A stretch of DNA of 64,000 nt from positions 1 through 64,000 of the forward strand of contig JAPDNP010000010.1 of NCBI GenBank assembly GCA_025989215.1, in the 5' to 3' direction. The notes beneath the pieces are model-generated. The model worked only from the letters and a program-made list of their open reading frames with translations, made no database searches and was not told the DNA's origin. Positions 17,189 to 26,478 of this stretch are shown piece by piece. The position numbers and the translations under genes are program-made. The first letter of the stretch is position 1; each line of letters begins with the position of its first letter. This DNA is from Neisseriaceae bacterium JH1-16 (GTDB lineage: Bacteria; Pseudomonadota; Gammaproteobacteria; Burkholderiales; Chromobacteriaceae).

Positions 17189-17638
17189 ATGACTCCATAC
17201 CCGATTCCGCAACGTCAGCACTGGATGCGCATCCTCGCCCTGACACCGCCCGAGCGCCTGGCCGAAGTGCTGAGCCCGGCCCTATTGGCCGAACACGATG
17301 CGCACTGGCTGCGCCGCCCCGAAACCGGCCTGGTCATGCTGCGCGGCCGTGCCGGTGGCACCGGCGCCCAGTTCAACCTCGGTGAAGCCAGCGTCACCCG
17401 CGCCTCGGTCAGCCTGGCCGGCCAGATCGGCCACGCCTGGGTGCGCGGCTCCAACGCCCAGCACGCCGAGCTCGCCGCCATCGCCGACGCCTTGCTGCAA
17501 TGCCCGGCCCACCATGCCGACCTGATCGCCAGCGTGATCACGCCGCTGAGCGCCGAGTTGGCCGAACGCCGCGCCACCGCCAGCCGCGCCACCGCGGCCA
17601 GCAAAGTCGAGTTCTTCACCATGGTTCGGGGGGATTGA
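17189..17638 (+). CDS. phnG: C-P lyase core subunit PhnG
   Basis: It has 149 residues, the family length. With PhnH, PhnI and PhnJ it forms the C-P lyase core complex, and with PhnI, PhnH and PhnL supports attachment of the phosphonate to ATP ribose. The N-terminal RQHWMRILALTPPERLAE and central GGTGAQFNLGEASVTRASV segments are typical. The stop overlaps phnH (TGATG). The ribosome site is weak (GGTAA), possibly because the MITE replaced the native leader. Two repeat copies (17285, 17557) lie within. Confidence 0.94.
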   Translation: MTPYPIPQRQHWMRILALTPPERLAEVLSPALLAEHDAHWLRRPETGLVMLRGRAGGTGAQFNLGEASVTRASVSLAGQIGHAWVRGSNAQHAELAAIADALLQCPAHHADLIASVITPLSAELAERRATASRATAASKVEFFTMVRGD

Positions 17639-18354
17639 TGTTACAGCCGCAATTTGACAAGCCGGTGCACGACGCCCAGTGCACCTTTCGCACCGTGCTC
17701 GCCGCCCTGTCCGAGCCGCTCGCGCCGCTGACGCTGCCGGTATTGCCACCAGCCCCGGTGGGCCTGCTGCCCGGCACCGCCGCCGTGCTGCTGACCGTGC
17801 TCGACCAGGAAGTCAGCCTGTTTTCGGCCAACCTGCCCGCCGATGCCGGCGAATGGCTGCGCTTTCACACCGGCGTACGCCTGATCGACAGCGCCACCGA
17901 CGCCGACTTCGTGCTGGTGCACGACGGCGAAACGCTGCCGGCGCTCGCCTCCCTCAAGGCCGGCGAGGCCGCCTACCCGGACCGCTCGGCGACCGTGATC
18001 GTCGAAACCGCCGCCTTCGGTACCGACCAGGTCGAGGGCCGTGGCCCCGGCTTCGCCGCAGCGCGCCGCTTCGGCGCCAGCTCACTCACCGCCGAGTTCT
18101 GGGCCGACTGGACCGCGAACCACGCGCGCTTCCCGCTCGGCGTCGATGTGCTGCTGGTCAGCGCCGACGCGGTGGCCGGCCTGCCGCGCACCACTCAAGT
18201 GACGCTCTCTATCGACGAAAACCGCCGCGAGCCGGTCGAGGGCAAGGCGGACGGAGCACAGGCACCGGAGCCTACTCGAGTAGGTGAGGATGCCGAGCAC
18301 CGCCCAACGCCGCCATCGACCGGCGCAGCCGGCTTTCCTCGCCAGGAGGTTTAA
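17638..18354 (+). CDS. phnH: C-P lyase core subunit PhnH with an extended C-terminus
   Basis: It has 238 residues, against about 194 in E. coli. The first 195 or so are ordinary PhnH (FDKPVHDAQCTFRTVLAAL, FGASSLTAEFWADW, HARFPLGVDVLL). The last 40 or so residues, after TLSIDEN, are Pro/Gly/Ala/Glu rich and encoded by a dispersed repeat (18247-18310). The extension is therefore an insertion read through in frame to a new stop. PhnH forms the centre of the C-P lyase core. The gene is translationally coupled to phnG and ends 3 bases before phnI. Confidence 0.93.
   Translation: MLQPQFDKPVHDAQCTFRTVLAALSEPLAPLTLPVLPPAPVGLLPGTAAVLLTVLDQEVSLFSANLPADAGEWLRFHTGVRLIDSATDADFVLVHDGETLPALASLKAGEAAYPDRSATVIVETAAFGTDQVEGRGPGFAAARRFGASSLTAEFWADWTANHARFPLGVDVLLVSADAVAGLPRTTQVTLSIDENRREPVEGKADGAQAPEPTRVGEDAEHRPTPPSTGAAGFPRQEV
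18247..18310 (+). repeat. Dispersed repeat inside the 3' end of phnH
   Basis: GGACGGAGCACAGGCACCGG, then a CTACTCGAGTAGGTGAGGAT core, matches the repeat at about 13553-13600 in word order and spacing. It contains a short perfect palindrome (CCTACTCGAGTAGG). The copy is in frame and lengthens PhnH. Confidence 0.75.
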
Positions 18355-18357
18355 TCC

Positions 18358-19446
18358 ATGTACGTTGCCGTTAAGGGCGGTGAAACCGCCATCCTCAATT
18401 CCTACGAGCTGCTCGCCGCCGAACGCCGCGGCGATCAGGACACTCCCGAACTGACGCTGGCGCAGATCAAGGGCCAGATGCGCCTGGCGCTGGCGCGAGT
18501 GATGCAGGAAGGCTCGCTGTACGACGAGGAGCTGGCCGCGCTGGCGCTGAAACAGGCGTCGGGCGATGCGACCGAGGCGGTGTTCCTGTTGCGTGCCTTC
18601 CGCACCACCTTGCCGCGCCTGGGTTACAGCCTGCCGCTCGACACCGCCGCGATGCGCGTGCGCCGCCGCGTGTCCGGCACCTTCAAGGACGTGCCGGGCG
18701 GCCAGGTGCTCGGCCCGACCCCGGACTACACCCAGCGCCTGCTCGATTTCACGCTGGCCGCCACCGGCAATGCGCCGAAGCCGATGTTGGCCGAACAGCC
18801 GCTGCCGGACGTGCTGCCTTGCGTGCTCGACGTGCTGGGCAGCGAGGGGCTGATCGAGCCGGAACGCCCGGCCGACGGCGACCCGGCGCCGAAGGACCTG
18901 ACCCGCGAGCCGCTGATGTTCCCGGCCGACCGCGCCACCCGCCTGCAGAACCTGGCGCGCGGCGACGAGGGCTACCTGCTCGGCCTCGCCTACTCCACCC
19001 AGCGCGGCTACGCCGAGAGCCACCCGTTCGCCGGCGAGATCCGCATGGGCGAGGTGGCGGTGACGGTGTGCCCGGAAGAGCTCGGTTTCGAGATCGAGAT
19101 CGGCGAGATCACGCTGACCGAGTGCCAGATGATCAACCAGTTCGCCGGCAGCAATACCGCACCGCCGCAGTTCACCCGCGGCTACGGCCTGTCGTTCGGC
19201 GAGGGCGAGCGCAAGGCGATGGCGATGGCGCTGGTCGACCGCAGCCTGCGCGCCAGCGAACTGGGCGAAGACATCCACGCCCCCGCGCAGCAGCAGGAAT
19301 TCGTGCTCTACCACACCGACAGCGTCGAGGCGTCCGGCTTCGTGCAGCACCTGAAGCTGCCGCACTACGTGGACTTCCAAGCCGAACTGTCGCTGATCCG
19401 CACCCTGCGCAAGCAATTCGACACCCAGCAAAGGGACGAGGCATGA
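18358..19446 (+). CDS. phnI: C-P lyase core subunit PhnI
   Basis: It has 362 residues, close to the 354 of E. coli. PhnI is the catalytic subunit that displaces adenine from ATP and attaches the phosphonate to ribose C1, assisted by PhnG, PhnH and PhnL. The N-terminus MYVAVKGGETAILNSYELLA and the C-terminal HVDFQ-like segment (LPHYVDFQAEL) are diagnostic. An AGGAGG ribosome site precedes the ATG. Its stop overlaps phnJ by four bases. A GTTGGCCGAA copy lies at 18786. Confidence 0.96.
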   Translation: MYVAVKGGETAILNSYELLAAERRGDQDTPELTLAQIKGQMRLALARVMQEGSLYDEELAALALKQASGDATEAVFLLRAFRTTLPRLGYSLPLDTAAMRVRRRVSGTFKDVPGGQVLGPTPDYTQRLLDFTLAATGNAPKPMLAEQPLPDVLPCVLDVLGSEGLIEPERPADGDPAPKDLTREPLMFPADRATRLQNLARGDEGYLLGLAYSTQRGYAESHPFAGEIRMGEVAVTVCPEELGFEIEIGEITLTECQMINQFAGSNTAPPQFTRGYGLSFGEGERKAMAMALVDRSLRASELGEDIHAPAQQQEFVLYHTDSVEASGFVQHLKLPHYVDFQAELSLIRTLRKQFDTQQRDEA

Positions 19447-20282
19447 ACATCGAATACAACTACGGCTTCCTCGACGAAAACACCAAGCGCATGCTGCGCC
19501 GCGGCCTGCTCAAGGCGGTCGCCATCCCCGGCTACCAGGTGCCGTTCGGCAGCCGCGAAATGCCGCTGCCCTATGGCTGGGGTACCGGCGGCATCCAGGT
19601 GACCGCCAGCATCATCGGCAGCGACGACACCCTGAAGGTGATCGACCAGGGCGCCGACGACACCACCAACGCGGTCAACATCCGCCGCTTCTTCGGCCGG
19701 GTGGCCGAGGTGGCCACCACCGAGAAGACCAGCGAGGCGACGGTGATCCAGACCCGCCACCGCATCCCGGAAACCGCGCTGAAATCCGGCCAGATCATGG
19801 TGTTCCAGGTGCCGGAACCGGAACCGCTGCGCACGCTGGAGGCGAGCGAGGTGGAAACCCGCCAGCTGCACGCCCACCAGGAATACGGCCTGATGCACGT
19901 GAAGCTGTACGAAGACATCGCGCGCTACGGCCATATCGCCACCAGCTACGACTACCCGGTGATGGTGAACGGGCGCTATCTGACCTCGCCGTCGCCGATC
20001 CCGAAATTCGACAATCCGAAGCTGCACCAGAGCCCGGCGCTGCTGCTATTCGGCGCCGGCCGTGAAAAGCGCCTGTACGCGATCCCGCCCTATACCGATG
20101 TGGAAAGCCTGGCCTTCGACGACCACCCGTTCGACGTGCAGACCTGGGACAGCCACTGCGCGCTGTGCGGCTCGACCGAGTCCTACCTCGACGAAATCAT
20201 CACCGACGACGCCGGCAGCCGGATGTTCGTCTGCTCCGACACCGATTACTGCGCCACGCACCAGCAGGAGGCGAAGCAATGA
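19443..20282 (+). CDS. phnJ: Carbon-phosphorus lyase PhnJ (radical SAM)
   Basis: Breaks the C-P bond of ribosyl 5-phosphate phosphonate, releasing a hydrocarbon and a cyclic phosphate. It has 279 residues. The cysteines that hold the 4Fe-4S cluster and thiyl radical are all present with correct spacing: C239-x2-C242-x21-C264-x5-C270. These match E. coli 241, 244, 266 and 272 with an offset of two. I set ATG 19443, which overlaps phnI (ATGA); the longer frame lies within phnI. It also overlaps phnK by four bases. The catalytic machinery looks intact. Confidence 0.97.
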   Translation: MNIEYNYGFLDENTKRMLRRGLLKAVAIPGYQVPFGSREMPLPYGWGTGGIQVTASIIGSDDTLKVIDQGADDTTNAVNIRRFFGRVAEVATTEKTSEATVIQTRHRIPETALKSGQIMVFQVPEPEPLRTLEASEVETRQLHAHQEYGLMHVKLYEDIARYGHIATSYDYPVMVNGRYLTSPSPIPKFDNPKLHQSPALLLFGAGREKRLYAIPPYTDVESLAFDDHPFDVQTWDSHCALCGSTESYLDEIITDDAGSRMFVCSDTDYCATHQQEAKQ

Positions 20283-21049
20283 CCCCGATTCTTTCCGTCC
20301 GTCAGGTCGCCAAACGCTACGGCCAACGTTACGGCTGCCGCGAGGTCAGCTTCGACCTCTACCCCGGCGAAGTGCTGTGCATCGTCGGCGAATCCGGCTC
20401 GGGCAAGTCGACGCTGCTGTCGACGCTGGCCGGCAAGCTCGCCGCCGACGAGGGCGAGGTCACCTTCCGTGACGTCAACGGCACCGAGCACGATCTCTTG
20501 ACCTTGGCCGAAGCCGACCGCCGCCGCTTGGCGCGCACCGAATGGGGCTTCGTCACCCAGCATGCCCGCGACGGCCTGCGCATGAACGTGTCGGCCGGCG
20601 CCAACGTCAGCGAACGGCTGATGGCGCTCGGCCAACGCCACTACGGCGAGCTGCGCGCCACCGCCGGCGAATGGCTGGAAAAGGTCGAGATCAGCGCCGA
20701 ACGCCTGGACGACCGTCCGAGCCAGTTCTCCGGCGGCATGCAACAGCGCCTGCAGATCGCCCGCAATCTGGTGACCAAGCCACGCCTGGTGTTCATGGAC
20801 GAGCCGACCGGCGGCCTCGACGTGTCGGTGCAGGCGCGTTTCCTTGACCTGCTCCGACGACTGGTTCACGAGACTGGTATCGCTGTCATCATGGTGACGC
20901 ACGATCTGGGCGTGGCGCGGTTGTTGGCGCACCGCACGCTGGTGATGCAACAGGGCCGCGTGGTCGAGGCCGGGCTGACCGACCAGATTCTCGACGACCC
21001 GCAGCATCCGTACACGCAGTTGCTGGTCTCCTCAATCCTCCAGGCTTAA
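20279..21049 (+). CDS. phnK: C-P lyase ATP-binding subunit PhnK
   Basis: It has 256 residues, with Walker [10 protein letters not shown] at about 37-45, an [10 protein letters not shown] signature and Walker [13 protein letters not shown]. PhnK is an ABC-type ATPase without a membrane partner; it docks on the PhnJ subunits of the C-P lyase core. ATG 20279 overlaps the phnJ stop. It resembles the oligopeptide-transporter ATPases but belongs here by position in the GHIJKLM order. A 9-base repeat version is at 20504. Confidence 0.96.
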   Translation: MTPILSVRQVAKRYGQRYGCREVSFDLYPGEVLCIVGESGSGKSTLLSTLAGKLAADEGEVTFRDVNGTEHDLLTLAEADRRRLARTEWGFVTQHARDGLRMNVSAGANVSERLMALGQRHYGELRATAGEWLEKVEISAERLDDRPSQFSGGMQQRLQIARNLVTKPRLVFMDEPTGGLDVSVQARFLDLLRRLVHETGIAVIMVTHDLGVARLLAHRTLVMQQGRVVEAGLTDQILDDPQHPYTQLLVSSILQA

Positions 21050-21086
21050 GCCGGATCGACCACAGCGAAAACAGATTATTGGATTA

Positions 21087-21812
21087 GTGATGACGACCCT
21101 ACTGATCGACGCTCAGAACGTGAGCAAGACTTTCGTGCTGCACCAGCAGGACGGCCTGGCACTGCCGGTACTCGACGACGTGTCGCTGCAGGTCGCCGTC
21201 GGCGAGTGCGTGGCGCTGGTCGGCCCGTCCGGCGCCGGCAAGAGCACCTTTTTGAAGGCGCTATACGCCAACTACCTGGTGCAGGCCGGCACCATCGGCA
21301 TCTTCCACCGCGAGGGCTGGGTCGATATGGTCGCCGCGCTGCCACACCAGATCGTCGAAGTGCGCCGCCACACCCTGGGCTACGTCAGCCAGTTTCTGCG
21401 GGTGATCCCGCGCGTGTCGGCGCTGGACATCGTCGCCGAACCGCTGGTGGAATGGGGGGAGAGCCTGGAGGCCGCCCGTACCGTCGCCGGCACCTGGCTC
21501 GCGCGCCTGAACATCCACGAGCGGCTGTGGAGCCTGCCGCCGGCCACCTTCTCGGGTGGTGAACAGCAGCGTGTCAACATCGCCCGTGGCATGATCGCGC
21601 CGCGCCCGATCCTGCTGCTGGATGAGCCGACCGCCTCGCTCGACGCCGCCAACCGCGCGGTGGTGATCGAGCTGATGCGCGAGGCCAAGGCGCGCGGCGC
21701 CGCGCTGGTCGGCATCTTCCACGACGAAGCCACCCGCGACACCGTCGCCGACCGACTGTTTACCGTGCCGCTGGCACGCCGACTCGATACCGCCAAGGAA
21801 CTGACCGCATGA
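21087..21812 (+). CDS. phnL: C-P lyase ATP-binding subunit PhnL
   Basis: It has 241 residues, a second ABC-type ATPase with Walker [10 protein letters not shown], a [14 protein letters not shown] signature and Walker [13 protein letters not shown]. The family-specific insertion [22 protein letters not shown] is present. It is required for the PhnGHI-dependent ribosyl transfer. It begins after a short 37-base gap. ATG 21090 is an equally good start (M-M at the N-terminus). The stop overlaps phnM by four bases. Confidence 0.96.
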   Translation: MMTTLLIDAQNVSKTFVLHQQDGLALPVLDDVSLQVAVGECVALVGPSGAGKSTFLKALYANYLVQAGTIGIFHREGWVDMVAALPHQIVEVRRHTLGYVSQFLRVIPRVSALDIVAEPLVEWGESLEAARTVAGTWLARLNIHERLWSLPPATFSGGEQQRVNIARGMIAPRPILLLDEPTASLDAANRAVVIELMREAKARGAALVGIFHDEATRDTVADRLFTVPLARRLDTAKELTA

Positions 21813-22951
21813 ACCTGACCCTGACCAATGCCCGCATCGTGCTGCCGGACGGCGTGATCGAACGCGGCACTGTCACCGTCGAAAACGGCCTGATCGCCGA
21901 CATCACCGACACCGTTTCGGCCAACCCCGACGCCATCGACTGCCAGGGCGGCGACCTGATCCCGGGTCTGGTCGAGATTCACACCGACAACCTGGAAAAG
22001 CACCTGATGCCGCGCAACGGCGTGCTGTGGCCGGTGCTGCCGGCGGTGATCACTCACGACGCGCAGTGCGTCGCGGCCGGCATCACCACCGTGTTCGACG
22101 CGCTGGCGGTGGGCGATCTGGAACAGGACAGTGTGCGCCTGGATACGCTGCACACCTCGTTCGATGCGATCAATCGCGGCAATGCCGAGGGTGTGTTCCG
22201 CGCCGACCACCTGTTCCACCTGCGCTGCGAGCTGGCCTATCCGGAACTGCTGCGCGAGCTGCAGCCGCTGATCGACCACCCGGCAGTGAAGCTGGTCTCG
22301 GTGATGGACCACACCCCGGGCCAGCGCCAGTACCGCGACCTGGAACAGTACAAGAAGTACTACGCCAAGAAAAAGGTAGCCTGGAGCGACGACACCTTCC
22401 TCGACGCGGTGGAAGACCGCCGCCAGCTGCAGGCCACCTATTCCGACCGCCACAAGCAGGCGGTGGTGGAATTGGCGCGCGCCCGCGGCATCGCGCTGGC
22501 CAGTCACGACGACACCGAGATCGTCCACATCACCGAGGCGGTGAAGGACGGCGTGGCGATCTCGGAATTCCCGACCACGCTGGAAGCGGCCGACGCCGCC
22601 CGCCAGGCTGGCCTGTTGACCGTGATGGGTGCGCCCAACGTGGTGCGCGGCGGTTCGCACTCCGGCAACGTGGCCGCGCTGGAGCTGGCCCGCGTCGGCC
22701 TGCTCGACATCCTGTCGTCCGACTATGTGCCGGCCAGTCTGCTGCACGCCGCTTACCTGCTGGAACGCCAGGCCGGTTGGTCGCTCGATAGGGCGATCGC
22801 CACCGTCACCGCCAACCCGGCGCGTGCGGTGAAGCTGGACGATCGCGGCACCATCGAGCTTGGCCGAAGAGCCGACCTGGTGCTGGTCAAGGGCAACGGC
22901 GAAGTGCCGCTGGTGCAGCAGGTATGGAAAACCGGCATGCGGGTGTTCTGA
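21809..22951 (+). CDS. phnM: Alpha-D-ribose 1-methylphosphonate 5-triphosphate diphosphatase
   Basis: Removes pyrophosphate from the ribosyl triphosphate phosphonate to give the PhnJ substrate. It has 380 residues, an amidohydrolase-fold metal enzyme. The first metal site shows as [13 protein letters not shown], with downstream SHDD and VMGAPN segments. It is translationally coupled both to phnL (ATGA) and to the broken HD-domain gene (TGATG). This completes GHIJKLM, so the ring-opening and cleavage steps are encoded except for a recognisable PhnP. Confidence 0.96.
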   Translation: MNLTLTNARIVLPDGVIERGTVTVENGLIADITDTVSANPDAIDCQGGDLIPGLVEIHTDNLEKHLMPRNGVLWPVLPAVITHDAQCVAAGITTVFDALAVGDLEQDSVRLDTLHTSFDAINRGNAEGVFRADHLFHLRCELAYPELLRELQPLIDHPAVKLVSVMDHTPGQRQYRDLEQYKKYYAKKKVAWSDDTFLDAVEDRRQLQATYSDRHKQAVVELARARGIALASHDDTEIVHITEAVKDGVAISEFPTTLEAADAARQAGLLTVMGAPNVVRGGSHSGNVAALELARVGLLDILSSDYVPASLLHAAYLLERQAGWSLDRAIATVTANPARAVKLDDRGTIELGRRADLVLVKGNGEVPLVQQVWKTGMRVF

Positions 22952-23514
22952 TGAAGTCAGCCGAACAGACGCTGGCTGCGGTGCGCGGCCTGCTCTAAAC
23001 CTACGGCCCGCGCCACTACGGCGAGGCCGTCACCCAGCTCGACCACGCAGTGCAAGGCGCAGTGCTGGCGCGCGAGGCCGGCGACGACGAGGAGATCATC
23101 CTTGCCGCCTTCCTGCACGACGTCGGCCACCTGCTGGAGCACGACGGCGTGGAAACGATGGGCGACTACGGCGTGATGGCACACGACAAGCTCGGCGCCG
23201 ACTGGCTGCGCGCGCACGGCTTCAGCGAGCGGGTGGCGCAGCTGGTGGCGCTGCACGTGCCGGCCAAACGCTGCCTGTGTGCGATCGACGCGGGTTATTA
23301 CGCCGAGCTGTCCGAAGCGAGCAAGATCACCTTGGGCTATCAGGGCGGGCCGATGAATGCCGATGAAGCCGCCGCTTTCACCGCCCTGCCCGACTGCGAA
23401 GCGGCGCTGCGGGTGCGCCGCCTCGACGAAGCCGCCAAGGACGGCGGCTGGAGCTTCGCCGACGTGGAATGGATCTGGCCGATGATGGCCACACACCTGG
23501 CCCGTCAGCCCTGA
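22951..23514 (+). pseudogene. Phosphonate-operon HD-domain protein, interrupted by an in-frame stop
   Basis: ATG 22951 overlaps the phnM stop and opens a normal reading frame ([15 protein letters not shown]). TAA at 22996-22998 then stops it after 15 codons. The frame continues cleanly as TYGPRHYGEAVTQLDHAVQG to 23514, with the metal-binding FLHDVGHLLEHD and other conserved His/Asp residues of the phosphonate-associated HD family related to the oxygenase PhnZ. GAA to TAA is the simplest change. A restart at GTG 23050 would give 154 residues but lose the N-terminal Tyr and the first His ligand of the family. It is therefore probably inactive, unless the stop is a sequencing error or is read through. 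Confidence 0.8.
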
Positions 23515-23534
23515 CAGCCAACGGCAGATACGAC

Positions 23535-23561
23535 AAGCCCGGCCGAATGGCCGGGCTTTTT
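23535..23561. terminator. Terminator of the phnGHIJKLM-HD operon
   Basis: AAGCCCGGCC and GGCCGGGCTT pair over 10 bp with a GAAT loop and a T tract on the plus strand. It may also serve the convergent gene at 23603. Confidence 0.92.
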
Positions 23562-23602
23562 GCTGGCTTGCCGTCACGCAGCATCACATGCGGCAGTCGT
23601 CG

Positions 23603-23980
23603 TCAGTAGCCGAGCGCCCGGCCCTCGATCTCCGGCAACGATTCGGCGCCGATCAGCGACCAGATCACCCGCAGGATCGACTCGGAGGCGATCACGGTGT
23701 GGCGGTTACCGCTCTGGGCCAGGTTGGCGCGCATCTCCTTGCGCAGCTCGGCATCGCCGGTCAGATCGAAGATCACATCCAGATCGTTGCCCAGCGCCAC
23801 CACATCATCGATGGAACGCACCGGAATGCCCGCGGCCTCCGCCTCGGCACGGCCACCGGTGGCGGCGCGCTCCGAGACACAGACCAGCTCGATGCCGTGG
23901 CCGGTCTTGCCCAACATTTCCCGCAGAAAAGCCGAACCGATGCGACCGAGCCCGACGATGGCGATGCGTTGTTTTTGCAT
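23603..23980 (-). CDS. NAD(P)-binding Rossmann-fold protein, short
   Basis: It has 125 residues. The N-terminal dinucleotide-binding motif is clear (IAIVGLGRIGSAFLREML, GxGxxG). A segment DVIFDLTGDAELRKEM follows, as in dehydrogenases of the homoserine-dehydrogenase or Gfo/Idh type. There is no catalytic domain, so the protein is either a stand-alone nucleotide-binding module or the N-terminus of a larger enzyme that was lost. An AGAGGAA ribosome site supports ATG 23980. It converges on the phn operon; no functional link is evident. Confidence 0.7.
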   Translation of the reverse strand: MQKQRIAIVGLGRIGSAFLREMLGKTGHGIELVCVSERAATGGRAEAEAAGIPVRSIDDVVALGNDLDVIFDLTGDAELRKEMRANLAQSGNRHTVIASESILRVIWSLIGAESLPEIEGRALGY

Positions 23981-24103
23981 GGTGTTCCTCTGGAGTGGCG
24001 CTTACGTGAGATGGATGGAGTTGGCGCTGCCCCTGTCGCCGCCGGACGGCGGCAACACGACTTCGCTATCAACAAATTATTTCAAAAGCATAAAGACAAC
24101 AAC

Positions 24104-24135
24104 AAAAAACCCGATATCACAGCCGATATCGGGTT
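24104..24135 (-). terminator. Terminator, probably of the GlcG/HbpS-like gene
   Basis: AAACCCGATATC and GATATCGGGTTT form a 12-bp stem. On the minus strand it is followed by six T. A MITE now lies between it and the gene it should serve (stop at 24325). Confidence 0.85.
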
Positions 24136-24178
24136 TCAGTGTGTACCGAACGCCAAAGCTGGCGCCCGGGGTGGGGTC

Positions 24179-24327
24179 TTAGAACCTGCTCATGATCTGC
24201 TGCTTTCGGGTGATCCTGCGTTGAAATGCCACTCAACATGCGGGTCTGATCGACAAGTCCACTCCGCTTTTTCCCGTCATTTCGCCTTGTCTGACCCTTC
24301 GCTCGCGAGAGCGTGAACCGGTTCTTA
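24179..24327 (-). mobile_element. MITE family 1 copy with an exact TTA target duplication
   Basis: The element spans 24182-24324 (143 bp) with ends GAACCTGCTCATGATCTGC and GCGTGAACCGGTTC. It is flanked by TTA at 24179-24181 and 24325-24327. The right TTA is the TAA stop codon of the minus-strand gene at 24325, so insertion preserved the protein while separating it from its terminator. Confidence 0.88.
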
Positions 24328-24732
24328 CAGGTCGAGCGAGGCGATCGCCACCTTGGCGATGCGCGCGTCCAGCTCCGGGGTCAGGCCGGAGATGCCGACC
24401 GCGCCAACCACCTGGCCATCCACCAGCACCGGCACGCCACCTTCCAGCATCGCGTGCAGCACCGGCGCCGACAGGAAGGCGGTGCGACCGCTGTTGATCA
24501 TGTCTTCGAAGGCCTTCGACTCACGACGGCCCAGCGCGGCGGAACGCGCCTTCTCGGTGGCGATGTGGGCAGCCAGCGGCGCGCAATTGTCCATGCGCGA
24601 GAGACCCAGCGGGTGGCCACCGTCGTCGACCACGGCAACCGAGATGTTCCAGTTGTTGGCAGCGGCCTCGGCACGGGCGGCTTGCAGCAGTTGATCGACC
24701 TCGAGAAGGGTCAGCACGGCTTTTTGTTGCAT
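24325..24732 (-). CDS. GlcG/HbpS-family (DUF336) protein
   Basis: It has 135 residues. The sequence has the family pattern of a four-helix/PAS-like fold (LLQAARAEAAANNWNISVAVVDDGGHPL, FEDMINSGRTAFLSA, GAVGISGLTPELDARIA). Members bind heme or small ligands, or occur next to glycolate and diol metabolism genes. The role here is unknown. ATG 24732 is preceded by a good purine stretch; the frame extends further upstream without support. The stop codon coincides with the MITE target site. Confidence 0.85.
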   Translation of the reverse strand: MQQKAVLTLLEVDQLLQAARAEAAANNWNISVAVVDDGGHPLGLSRMDNCAPLAAHIATEKARSAALGRRESKAFEDMINSGRTAFLSAPVLHAMLEGGVPVLVDGQVVGAVGISGLTPELDARIAKVAIASLDL

Positions 24733-25034
24733 GTCTCTATTCCTTATTGTGATGAATGGCTTGGGGTCCGCCGTCGGGGCTGGCAACAGCCCTCTTCTTC
24801 TTGTTAGATGCTTTATCAATGGGGGGTGCGGCTCGACCGGATCGCCAGCTTGGTCGACCCGGTGAAATCCATCGCACGGCCCCACCATAACCACACAATC
24901 AAGTTTCGGAAAGCATTTCCGAACAAAGAATTGAATTCGCCCTTCCGTGATCCACCGCGATACCGCGTTGAAAAGCGCCGAACCGAACGCCCGACCGATC
25001 CGGATTGCAGAACACATTTATGGAATTGCCATCC

Positions 25035-25072
25035 AAAAACAAAGACAGCGACCCGAGGGCCGCTGTCTTTGT
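25035..25072 (-). terminator. Terminator hairpin downstream of the small minus-strand ORF
   Basis: ACAAAGACAGCG and CGCTGTCTTTGT form a 12-bp stem with a 10-base loop. The minus-strand side continues into a T-rich tract. Confidence 0.8.
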
Positions 25073-25198
25073 GATGTCTGATGCGTAGTGCAAACTGTCG
25101 ACGTTGTCGACTTGAAGCGTACTAAAGAGGCGTTCATGCGAACGAGAGGGGCTGCCACTCTTGCGAGTCTGACCCGGGCAATGCCATCGTAGCGGCTG

Positions 25199-25393
25199 CT
25201 ACCAGGGCTCGGTGCAGCGCTCGGCCAGCATCCTGGCATCATCCAAATCGTTCAAGCGGGCCCTGATGCTTTGCCGCTTTTGCAGATGAACCGGATCCAG
25301 TTTGGGCTTCACCAGGATGTAGAGCATCTTGTCGCGGTTTTCCACAACGCGCTGCCCCCGGAAACGTGCCGACGTACCCTTTAAGATCATCAT
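25199..25393 (-). CDS. Small hypothetical protein (64 aa)
   Basis: I do not recognise this protein. It is basic, with a beta-like N-terminal half (ILKGTSARFRGQRVVENRDK, MLYILVKPKL) and an Arg/Asp-rich tail. A strong GGGAGG ribosome site sits 8 bases upstream of the double ATG, and a terminator follows about 130 bases downstream. This supports expression more than chance would. Confidence 0.45.
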   Translation of the reverse strand: MMILKGTSARFRGQRVVENRDKMLYILVKPKLDPVHLQKRQSIRARLNDLDDARMLAERCTEPW

Positions 25394-26426
25394 GCCGCCT
25401 GCCTCCCTTTGGGGTGGTAAGAACCTTCAAATCAACATCTTGTACCCCAGCTTACTTGACCCTTATTACAGGGTATAGCTCACTCTCGCTGTTTGTTTGA
25501 TCTTGTACGCAGGCCCACCCAATCAGGGCACGCAACTGTAGTTTTTTTGATTACAACGCAAATTGCCTGACATTTTCTCAGCACAGATATGCTGTTATCG
25601 ACCGATCGCCACCGCAGCCCCAAGACAAAGGGGATGACATCTGGCAACTGACAGCATAATGACGTAGAGAGACCGGACAATCCATGCCCCATGGGGACCA
25701 ACCAAGGCCTGCCCGGGCACACGACAGCCAACCTACGCGATGCCGCTGATCTTCTTCAATACGGCCGCAGCGCTGAGCTATCTGGTGGTCGGTACTGCCC
25801 TCAGCAATTCGCCGCAGCCGATCGCTGGCCGGGCTTCGACTGACTGACCAATTACCAATGAGGTTAAGAGCCGCTAACAGAACCCAGCGTAGCGACCCCC
25901 GCCAAGCACTCTGCCGCAGCATCAGTAGTAAGACAAGACAGAGCAACAACGCTGGAAGGGTTTTGTTAGCAACTCTTAACGCACCCGCTAATGACCCGCC
26001 TTCTCCGCTGGAACTACGCCAGTGCCATGCTGAAGATACTACTCATCCCGCTCGACCTCGCCACGTGCCGGCGCCATGCCGACCTGGCCAGGTCGCTCAA
26101 CGTGCCGGCCTGGTCGGCGCTGTTCACCCCCGTCGTGTCGGGCTTGTGGCCGGTGAGCGCGGCCTGGACCCACTACGGCGTCATGCTGGACGAATACGCC
26201 GCAACACAGTCGCACCTCGTCCCTTACGCGCCGGCACAATGCCCCAGATTTCGCTGGCTGACACACAAGGCCTTGGTATAGCGCCCCTCCTCCACACCAC
26301 GCCGGAGGTACTGTTCTGCTCCACGCTGCGGCACTGCGGGTTAGCCATTCTTCTGTCCCCAACACGGCAGCGCCTCACCAGGCGGCTTGCCCCGCCGTGT
26401 AAGGCGCGCCAAAACGGCTCACCATG
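25394..26426. other. About 1 kb of remnants and repeats, no confident gene
   Basis: It contains a short plus frame at 25740-25847 starting MPLIFFNTAAALSYLVVG, which looks like the first helix of a lost membrane protein. A MITE family 2 copy lies at 25868-25975. A 96-codon plus frame at 25991-26281 (with LKILLIPLDLATCRRHADL) is unlike any family I know. The pieces suggest decay next to the prophage remnant. Confidence 0.4.
25864..25978 (+). mobile_element. MITE family 2 copy
   Basis: The left end GAGCCGCTAACAGAACCC and the right end GGGTTTTGTTAGCAACTC (the last G of an AAGGG run) are inverted, with TTA/TAA on each side. The interior is about 108 bp and shares the GCGTAGCGACC and AACAACGC words with copies at 41.1 and 42.6 kb. 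Confidence 0.8.
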
Positions 26427-26460
26427 CAAAACGGCGCCGTCCCGATGGGAAACGGCGCCG
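26427..26460 (-). terminator. Terminator of the prophage repressor gene
   Basis: Two CGGCGCCG palindromes (26432-26439 and 26453-26460) pair with each other across a 13-base loop. On the minus strand a TTTT tract follows. It lies 19 bases after the repressor stop. Confidence 0.75.
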
Positions 26461-26478
26461 CTATTGGCATGAGCCGAC

